Positions 33,201 through 37,957 of a stretch of 37,957 nt of DNA are shown here, piece by piece. Within the stretch, counting starts at the first letter, position 1, and the number at the start of each line of letters is the position of its first letter. Both the position numbers and the translations under genes were made by a program. The stretch lies in assembly GCA_020048895.1 (NCBI GenBank), contig JAIFLV010000007.1:1-37957 (forward strand). The letters are read 5' to 3'. Origin of the DNA: Rhodoferax sp. (GTDB taxonomy: Bacteria > Pseudomonadota > Gammaproteobacteria > Burkholderiales > Burkholderiaceae_C). The notes under the pieces were generated by a model. That model was not told the DNA's origin and ran no database searches. It saw only the letters and a list, made by a program, of their open reading frames with translations.

Positions 33201-36200
33201 TCTTGCCGCTGCACACGCTGCCAAGTTCCTTCACAGTGGTCTTGTTGTCGTAGGTGTAGAAGCCCCCCACCATGCGCTTGCGCGTGGTGGTGACGATGCG
33301 GGCCGTGGCTTTCACCTCCAGCGCCGCATCGGCCTGGGGTTTGCCCGCCAGGTCCAGCGCCAATGCCTGGAAGCGTACCTTCTGGCTACTGCCCCCCGAC
33401 AAGCTCACCCAGCCCTCGGTCTTGATGCCTGCGACTACGGCCGCAGGCCACAGCGTTTGCGTGCTGCGCAAGGTCTGCAGCTCGCCATTGGGGTCGGCAT
33501 AGGTGGCCTCCAGCACCAGGTCTTGTGGCTGCGCACTGGTGGGTAGTTTGGGCAGGGTCACTTTACCGGTGCCGGTGCTGTCCAGGGTGAGTGGCAGTTT
33601 GTCGGCCACCACGCGGGCATCGGCCGTGGCGTCCACCTCTTCTTCACTACCCGGTCGGTTCTCGCGGCTGCTGCGGCGGCTGCGAAAACTGAATTCGGAG
33701 AAGTCAGGGTATTGAAGCATCTTGCCGCGTACTAGCGCCGATACGCGCACCGGCAGATGCGCGGCTGCGCCGCCTGCAACATAGTTCACCTGCACATCGA
33801 CCGGTACCGTTTGCGAGTTGACCAGTGCCTTTTTTTCCTTCGGGCCAATACGGCCCTCCAGCAAAGGTAGCCGGAATTCTTCCACCCGGAACGTGCCTGT
33901 GCTGAAGCTGCGCTCGGTGCCCGTGCCCCGCAGATCGATCTGGTACAGGCCGAGTTTGGCCGCCGGCGCGATGGTGAACGTGCTCTCGGCACTTTGGCCA
34001 CCGGTGGCGGTCTTGCGCCAGGCCAGCGGCTGGCTGAACTGCTGGCCGCTGCCCACGTGGGTCACCATCAGGGTCGCGGGCAAGGTGTTGCTCAGGCCAA
34101 AGCCCCGGCTGGTCTCGCTGCGCAGAATATGCTTCATCGACACCGTTTCACCAGCGCGCAGCAGCGTTCTGTCCAGAATGGTGTGTGCCCGCGTGTCGGC
34201 CTGCGGGTCGTTGTCGGTGGGCAGGTTGAAGCGCCAGGGCTCGATGCCACGGTTCCAGTCGCTCCAGGTAAATGCCATGTCGTCTATCGTGCCCTTGCCG
34301 TCCAACCCCGGCTGGGGTGCGCGGGCGCTCACAAAGTAGGCCTGGGAATAGGTTCCTTCGCCTGTGCAGGTGGGCGCACGCGGCGAGATTCCGGTCAAGC
34401 TGGCGATGCCCTGTGCGTTGGTTGCAGCGGTGCCGACCGGTTTGCCGTTGCAGTCTGATACACGGACCTGTGCGTTGGGTACGGGTGTGCCCTTGTCCAG
34501 CGTTGTCACCCAGGCGAGAGAATTTTCACGGCCGAGCTTGAAGTGCACCGCCAAGTTGGTCACCAGCGCCGAGGTGCGCACCACCATGCTACGACCCGGA
34601 CCATGCCGTGGGTCCAGCAGAGAGGTCCCCAATGCCGCTGACGTAATCTCCACCACATGAAAACCCGCCGGCAGCGGGATACCCACGACTTCAAACGGTC
34701 GGGGAGAATTGTGGGCCCCCACGCTTGTCGCTGCGCGTACTGCGCTGCCCCCCGAGGGGGCTGTTTGCCCTTGGGGCGGCCCGTCGGGCAAACGTGTGTT
34801 TGGCTGCGGCAATGTGAGCGTTTGCACCTGGGGCTGGCCCTGCAACAGCGACACCATGCGCGACTGCAGCTCGTTGCGGTCGGTTGCATTGACCGATTTG
34901 GGCAAGGGGCCCTTGAGGTCACGCGCGGCCACGCGGCGCGACACGGTGAAGTTGTCGTAGCGCTGCACTTTGAGAAACCAGCGGATGATCTCGGCATCCG
35001 TGCCCGCCTGCAAAGTGCTCACCGTGCCCGGCTGCAGGCTGTGTGTGGCCAGGGCATGCTCCACATTGCGCAGCGTCACCGGCAACAGCGCCACCCCGCT
35101 GGGTTCGGCAAAACGCTCGACGATGCCAAAGGGCGCTGCGGCAAACTTGGCCAGCGGTGGCATCGCGCCAGTGGATACCTTGAGCGGGAAATTGTCAGCA
35201 TTGCGCAGATTCCGGCCTGACGCATCCACAAAAGCCTTCGGCAATTCAAGTGTGAAAGTGGCCTGCTCGGGCAACGGGCCCTTGAAGCGCACACCCTGCA
35301 GCACATGGTCCTCGTCGGTGGCGTCGGAGTCATCGGTGTCGAGCACCGGTTTGAGGCTGTCTTTGCCCGACACCAGGCGAATGCCCGCCAGCAGTTTGGC
35401 TGCCACTGGTGCGTTGAAGCGCAGGTGCAGCGGGCGAATCGGCAGACAGGCACTTTGCGCGTTTTCACGCTCGCAACTGAAGGTGGCTGTGAAGGGCTCG
35501 CGCACCTGGAAACCAAAGCGCTGCTCCTGCTGGTTGGCGATGCCTTGCGCCGTGCCGGGGGCGGCTGGCGCGCTTACTCCCTTGCCATAGACCAGTTGCA
35601 CTTTGGCCGATGCGGTGAGGGTGCGGTTGCAGGCAACGGTCACCACGTCCAACCCGTCCTTGCGGCCCGGCTCTGCCGAGCCCTGTGCCTTGAGCAGGGC
35701 GGCGCGCTGCGCTCCTTCGATGCGTCGCACCGCCACGCGTTCGCCCAGGCCGTCCACCGCGCACCACAGGTTGGCCTGCACGCTCTCAGGCGTGGCGGGC
35801 CCATTGAGCCGCAGCACGAAAAACTGGTCTTCATCAATGCGGCTGTCGGGATAGGGTTGCACGCTCTGCACAAACGGCCCCCCGCTATTGAATTGGTAGC
35901 TGCTTACGCCCGTCAGATCTGCCCCTTTGGCCGATTTGAATCCCAACACGCGCTGCAAGGTGCAGGCCACACCCGGCGGCAAGTCGTTCTCAAAGTCAAA
36001 CACCCAGGTGCGGTCATTCAACCAGCGGCTGATGCCTTTGCTAGCCTGCGCATCGGTGCAACTCAGGGTGAGCGGCGCAGGTGCCTTGGGGTCGCCAAAG
36101 TTGACAGCACTATCGTCCAGTTTGGCCACGACTTGCCGCACGCGCGCCACTTCGCCTTGGGGGGTGACACTGACAATCTGCAACGCATGGGCCTGCAAAG

Positions 36201-36249
36201 CCACGCTGGCCAGCAACCAGCAGCCGATTCGAATGAGGGGTGGGCGCAC
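30238..36249 (-). CDS. Bacterial alpha-2-macroglobulin with thioester (YfhM-like)
   Basis: The 2003-residue product is a bacterial alpha-2-macroglobulin, a periplasmic protease trap thought to guard the cell wall together with PbpC. The reactive thioester motif C-L-E-Q is present at Cys1530-Gln1533. Before it lie repeated macroglobulin beta domains and a G-G-G-G-K-S-G bait-like loop; after it lies the alpha-helical thioester domain and a C-terminal receptor-like beta domain. The start chosen is GTG 36249, because AGGAGG sits exactly 6 bases upstream; the frame is open to a TTG at 36273. The signal peptide C-W-L-L-A-S-V-A-L-Q-A-H-A has no lipobox, so unlike the E. coli lipoprotein it is probably soluble or otherwise attached. 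At about 2000 residues it is longer than the roughly 1650-residue E. coli YfhM. The downstream gene is the MHYT protein, then pbpC. Confidence 0.93.
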   Translation of the reverse strand: MRPPLIRIGCWLLASVALQAHALQIVSVTPQGEVARVRQVVAKLDDSAVNFGDPKAPAPLTLSCTDAQASKGISRWLNDRTWVFDFENDLPPGVACTLQRVLGFKSAKGADLTGVSSYQFNSGGPFVQSVQPYPDSRIDEDQFFVLRLNGPATPESVQANLWCAVDGLGERVAVRRIEGAQRAALLKAQGSAEPGRKDGLDVVTVACNRTLTASAKVQLVYGKGVSAPAAPGTAQGIANQQEQRFGFQVREPFTATFSCERENAQSACLPIRPLHLRFNAPVAAKLLAGIRLVSGKDSLKPVLDTDDSDATDEDHVLQGVRFKGPLPEQATFTLELPKAFVDASGRNLRNADNFPLKVSTGAMPPLAKFAAAPFGIVERFAEPSGVALLPVTLRNVEHALATHSLQPGTVSTLQAGTDAEIIRWFLKVQRYDNFTVSRRVAARDLKGPLPKSVNATDRNELQSRMVSLLQGQPQVQTLTLPQPNTRLPDGPPQGQTAPSGGSAVRAATSVGAHNSPRPFEVVGIPLPAGFHVVEITSAALGTSLLDPRHGPGRSMVVRTSALVTNLAVHFKLGRENSLAWVTTLDKGTPVPNAQVRVSDCNGKPVGTAATNAQGIASLTGISPRAPTCTGEGTYSQAYFVSARAPQPGLDGKGTIDDMAFTWSDWNRGIEPWRFNLPTDNDPQADTRAHTILDRTLLRAGETVSMKHILRSETSRGFGLSNTLPATLMVTHVGSGQQFSQPLAWRKTATGGQSAESTFTIAPAAKLGLYQIDLRGTGTERSFSTGTFRVEEFRLPLLEGRIGPKEKKALVNSQTVPVDVQVNYVAGGAAAHLPVRVSALVRGKMLQYPDFSEFSFRSRRSSRENRPGSEEEVDATADARVVADKLPLTLDSTGTGKVTLPKLPTSAQPQDLVLEATYADPNGELQTLRSTQTLWPAAVVAGIKTEGWVSLSGGSSQKVRFQALALDLAGKPQADAALEVKATARIVTTTRKRMVGGFYTYDNKTTVKELGSVCSGKSDSRGLLLCETSLAQAGEVELVVTAKDTQGNGIQAAASVYVTKQGELWFGGENHDRIDLLPEKKTYQPGETAKFQVRMPFRFATALVAVEREGVMETEVVQLNGQDPTISLKIKDSWGPNVYVSVLALRGRLREVPWYSFFTWGYKAPREWWTSFWFEGREYVAPTALVDLSKPAFRLGVAEIRVGTQAHQLDVRVKADKESYPVRGQAKVSITVKLPNGQPAANAEVALAAVDQALLELMPNTSWDLLDAMLQRRSWGVETSTAQMEIIGRRHYGRKAVPAGGGGGKSGARELLDTLLLWNPAIKLDANGQASVVVPLNDTLTTFKIVAIADASAGLFGTGSTSVRATQDLQIISGLPPLVREDDQFRAQVTLRNTTKQAMKVEVSPRATLLDLKTQSVDIPAGEAREVTWMVTAPAQLAQIRSEAILWEIEARDTQSGARDLLKARQRIVPAVPLTVQQATLVQLDGPFNIDVAPPADAIAGRGGVKMSLQPRLADGLPGVQEWFANYPFSCLEQKTSKAIGLRDIKLWQAVQAQLPSYLDADGLAHYFPPRAGDANRGSDTLSAYLLSASHEAASLNPAFGLSDDVRASLERGLIAFVEGRIQRDFWSPRNGKGGDLDVRKLSALEALSRYGKAQARMLGSITLAPNQWPTHAVIDWLNILKRVPDVPERDKRLAEAQQVLRARTSYQGSALVFSTERDDAWWWLMQGGDSNSARLVLAVLDDPAWKDDMGRLAKGLLGRQQRGAWNTTTANLWGALAVEKFSSKFEAVKVAGTTKATLGSRSAGADWGKGERTNSMFLPWSPATPKETLGVAHQGSGKPWLTLQSQAAVALKEPFFAGYQIRKTVQAIEQANKDLPAGSYTRGDVLRISLEVNASADMTWAVITDPLPGGALILGSGLGRDSEIATQGEKREGPGWAAYEERSFESYRSYYPFFPKGVSRMEYTIRLNNVGTFAVPPSRVEAMYAPEMFGEAPNARVTVVAPK

Positions 36250-36322
36250 GATCTGCCTCCTGTGAGGATGCAAGCGTACACCACGGTTTCAAGCTGGGTT
36301 GCGTCGCATTATTGGCCTGCCA

Positions 36323-37564
36323 CTACTCAGCCCACCAAAACGACAATGGAACCGCCCACAACTTGTCGCCGAATGGAACCACCTCGCGCCCGCCATACAA
36401 AACAATACCGTGCTGAAAGATCGCACCCTCGGTCTCTTGCAAATGGCGCAGACCCTTGAAGTCTTTGCCATTCACGGTGGCGCTGGCTTTGACTTCGATC
36501 CCCGTGATCTGGCCTAAGCGGTTTTCCAAAATGAAATCAACCTCCACGTGGGTTTGGGTGCGGTAGTGCCACAAACTGAGACGTCGACCGGAAAACGCCA
36601 CATGTTTGAGCAACTCGGCCAGCACCAGGGTCTCCACGGCACTGCCGGGCAGGCCAGGCTTGTCGGTAAGCCCTTTTGCCGTGGCTCCCATCAAATGGCA
36701 GAGCAGGCCGCTGTCGGGTAAAAACACCTTTGGTGCCTTGACCAGGCGCTTGCCGGGATTGCGCTCCCACGATGGCAGCCGGACCACCAGGAACAGCATC
36801 TCCAGCAATGCAAAGTAGCGCTTGAGCGTGCTTTGTGCAATGCCAGCTGTACGCGAAAGCTCTGCAAAATTGAGCAATGTGGCACTACGCGTGGCCAGCA
36901 ATTGCAACAAGTTGGGGATTTCTGTGAGTTGCTCAAGGTTGGCCAGATCACGCACATCACGTTGCAAAATGGCCTGTACGTAGGCATCAAACCAGGCTGC
37001 ACGCCGTGTTTCGCTGGTGCGCGTCACCGCATCGGGAAACCCGCCGGTAAGCAAATGTGATACCAAAGTGGAACGTTCGCATGGCGCAATGCGCAACGCT
37101 TTCCAATCGCCGTGAAACAGGGCATCAGCGCGGTTGACTGCCGGGTTGTCCAAGAGTTCAGCGCAAGAAAGCGGCCACAGCGAAAGCACCTCCATGCGAC
37201 CAGCAAGTGAGTCAGCCATGCCGGGCAGCAGCATCACATCGGCCGAGCCGGTAAGCAAAAATTGACCCGGCAGACGCTGTCGGTCTACTGCCGCCTTGAT
37301 CGGCAAAAAGAGCTCCGGTGCACGTTGCACCTCGTCGAGCGTTACCGGGCCTTGCAAACCATTGATAAACCCCGCCGGATCCGATTTGGCGGCATGGAGT
37401 ACGGCCACATCATCCAATGTGAGATAGCGGCGCGGTGTGGTGTCTACGCTCGACAGCGCCTGTACCAACGTACTTTTACCGCTTTGGCGGGCACCGTTGA
37501 GCACCACAACGGGTGTGTCTGCCAAGGCGTCGGCGAGCATCGGGGTGATATGTCTGGGATGCAT
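36323..37564 (-). CDS. AAA-type ATPase with DUF4143 domain
   Basis: The 413-residue product belongs to the large family of P-loop ATPases with a C-terminal DUF4143 domain. The Walker A motif is G-A-R-Q-S-G-K-S-T-L, Walker B is V-T-L-D-E-V-Q-R-A-P-E, and a sensor-like F-L-L-T-G-S-A-D follows. The C-terminal region has H-V-E-V-D-F-I-L and I-E-V-K-A-S, the pattern of a PD-(D/E)XK nuclease-like fold. The family's function is not established; it is patchily distributed and often strain-specific. A TTG at 37576 in frame would add four residues; the ATG at 37564 is preferred. No Shine-Dalgarno sequence is visible. A 29-bp palindrome lies 19 bases upstream. Confidence 0.85.
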   Translation of the reverse strand: MHPRHITPMLADALADTPVVVLNGARQSGKSTLVQALSSVDTTPRRYLTLDDVAVLHAAKSDPAGFINGLQGPVTLDEVQRAPELFLPIKAAVDRQRLPGQFLLTGSADVMLLPGMADSLAGRMEVLSLWPLSCAELLDNPAVNRADALFHGDWKALRIAPCERSTLVSHLLTGGFPDAVTRTSETRRAAWFDAYVQAILQRDVRDLANLEQLTEIPNLLQLLATRSATLLNFAELSRTAGIAQSTLKRYFALLEMLFLVVRLPSWERNPGKRLVKAPKVFLPDSGLLCHLMGATAKGLTDKPGLPGSAVETLVLAELLKHVAFSGRRLSLWHYRTQTHVEVDFILENRLGQITGIEVKASATVNGKDFKGLRHLQETEGAIFQHGIVLYGGREVVPFGDKLWAVPLSFWWAE

Positions 37565-37582
37565 ATTGGCATTCAAATGGAT

Positions 37583-37611
37583 GAAATTCAGCCATTGTAT
37601 GGTTGAATTTC
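37583..37611. promoter_or_regulatory. 29-bp palindrome upstream of the DUF4143 ATPase gene
   Basis: The arms GAAATTCAGCCAT (37583-37595) and ATGGTTGAATTTC (37599-37611) are complementary at 12 of 13 positions around a 3-base centre. On the minus strand a -35-like TTGAAA (37613-37608) falls at the edge of the palindrome. The position fits an operator over the promoter of the ATPase gene. It could also be a hairpin at the end of an incoming plus-strand transcript, but there is no plus-strand gene here. Confidence 0.4.
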
Positions 37612-37775
37612 AACTCTATCTGCTTGCCTTTGTGTGCGTCCGCAGGCAGCTATTGAGATCCGCTGTTGATTGCTTCGACGGGCTGGTCGGGCGGCTGCTG
37701 TTTATTGCTCTTGCCTCGGAGTTCCTGGTGGGATGGCTTTGGCGTTGAGGATCAATTCAGCCGGTAGCGTTACAA

Positions 37776-37823
37776 GCGAAAAAGCACTGCAGCGCCCTAT
37801 TGGCGGGCGTTGGCAGCTATTTA
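37776..37823 (-). repeat. Dispersed repeat, copy F, at the 3' end of argH
   Basis: On the minus strand it begins GTTAAATAGCTGCCAACGC and continues through GGGCGCTGCAG to a T-rich tail. CTGCAGCGCC (plus strand 37787-37796) matches the GC-rich half of copies B and E. The argH stop codon TAG (37819-37817) is the first part of this repeat, so argH appears to end inside it. The rest of the 37577-37816 gap holds the palindrome described separately and a possible degenerate further copy near 37629-37664. Confidence 0.65.
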
Positions 37824-37957
37824 ACGAGGAGCAACCTCGCCTTGTGTCGCTCCAGCTGCGCACGCACCTGGGCTGGGGCCGTGCCGCCGAGCGTGTTGCG
37901 GGCGTGCAGGCTGCCACGCAGGCTCAGGACTTCATAGACGTCTTTGCCGATCTGGGG
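37817..37957 (-). CDS. argH: Argininosuccinate lyase, C-terminal end (partial)
   Basis: Forty-six codons and a TAG stop are in the window. They read [17 protein letters not shown] and then [14 protein letters not shown], which is the typical C-terminal end of ArgH (conserved V-L-S-L with G-G-T-x-P-x-x-V). ArgH splits argininosuccinate into arginine and fumarate, the last step of arginine synthesis. The gene continues to the right of the window, so the catalytic residues are not visible. The last residues L-L-L-V-K differ from the usual A-R-L ending because repeat copy F supplies the stop. Confidence 0.85.
   Translation of the reverse strand, partial: PQIGKDVYEVLSLRGSLHARNTLGGTAPAQVRAQLERHKARLLLVK

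Noticed and set aside
31723..33546. A 607-codon open frame antisense to the macroglobulin gene
   Set aside because: It lies fully inside the strongly supported macroglobulin gene, is rich in His, Arg and Gln as antisense frames of GC-rich genes are, and resembles no family.
1..37957. CRISPR arrays, insertion sequences, prophage or integrase genes
   Set aside because: None seen: no regularly spaced repeats, no transposase or integrase motifs, and no tRNA-linked direct repeat next to tRNA-Leu.

Overview
The window looks like chromosomal DNA of a betaproteobacterium of the order Burkholderiales, most likely family Comamonadaceae (Rhodoferax/Polaromonas-like). This is inferred from protein character, the hox gene set and the dispersed repeats; no database search was possible. 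The sequence is almost entirely coding. No rRNA, CRISPR array, transposase or prophage was seen, and no gene-free stretch exceeds 300 bases. The window is cut at both ends: the last residues of a gene upstream of rfbC at the left, and the 3' end of argH at the right.

Layout. 1-1028 (+): end of a dTDP-rhamnose cluster (rfbC) and a META-type lipoprotein. 968-6073 (-): a complete group-3d bidirectional NAD-reducing [NiFe]-hydrogenase operon, hoxFUYHW, with overlapping or closely spaced genes and a promoter that has exactly the geometry of an FNR/Anr class II promoter. 6189-9025 (-): an FMN 2-hydroxyacid dehydrogenase and a ThDP-dependent decarboxylase/synthase-type enzyme, able in principle to oxidise a 2-hydroxyacid and then decarboxylate the 2-oxoacid. 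9233-10726: a small unknown gene, an exported nucleosidase-like protein and tRNA-Leu(CAA). 10766-12496 (+): cysM, a NudC-like Nudix hydrolase and a TusA-like protein. 12618-15839 (-): valS carrying a palindromic in-frame insertion. 15997-20970 (+): glyoxalase-fold protein, yaaA, alpha/beta hydrolase, queF, hicAB and a methyltransferase. 20947-24308 (-): dinB and an EF-G-like GTPase. 24414-36249 (-): a cell-envelope group of a giant alpha-2-macroglobulin, an MHYT-PAS-GGDEF-EAL protein and penicillin-binding protein 1C. 36323-37564 (-): a DUF4143 ATPase. 37817-37957 (-): argH, partial.

The most unusual signal is repetitive DNA that enters genes without breaking them. A family of roughly 50-bp repeats occurs at least seven times between 15.9 and 37.8 kb. 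Three copies lie inside protein-coding sequence in the same orientation and the same reading frame (methyltransferase; pbpC twice), giving related peptides around A-x-H-A. One copy supplies the C-terminal end of dinB in antisense, one appears to supply the stop codon of argH, and one overlaps the start of the alpha/beta hydrolase. A different element, with 32-bp inverted arms (31/32 matching), sits in frame in valS and adds about 75-80 residues. The pattern resembles the protein-embedded palindromic elements known from Rickettsia.

Other points of note: HoxH lacks the N-terminal RIEGH-type motif of [NiFe]-hydrogenase large subunits; a c-di-GMP signalling gene separates the alpha-2-macroglobulin/pbpC pair; and hicAB has a 12-bp direct repeat as a candidate operator.
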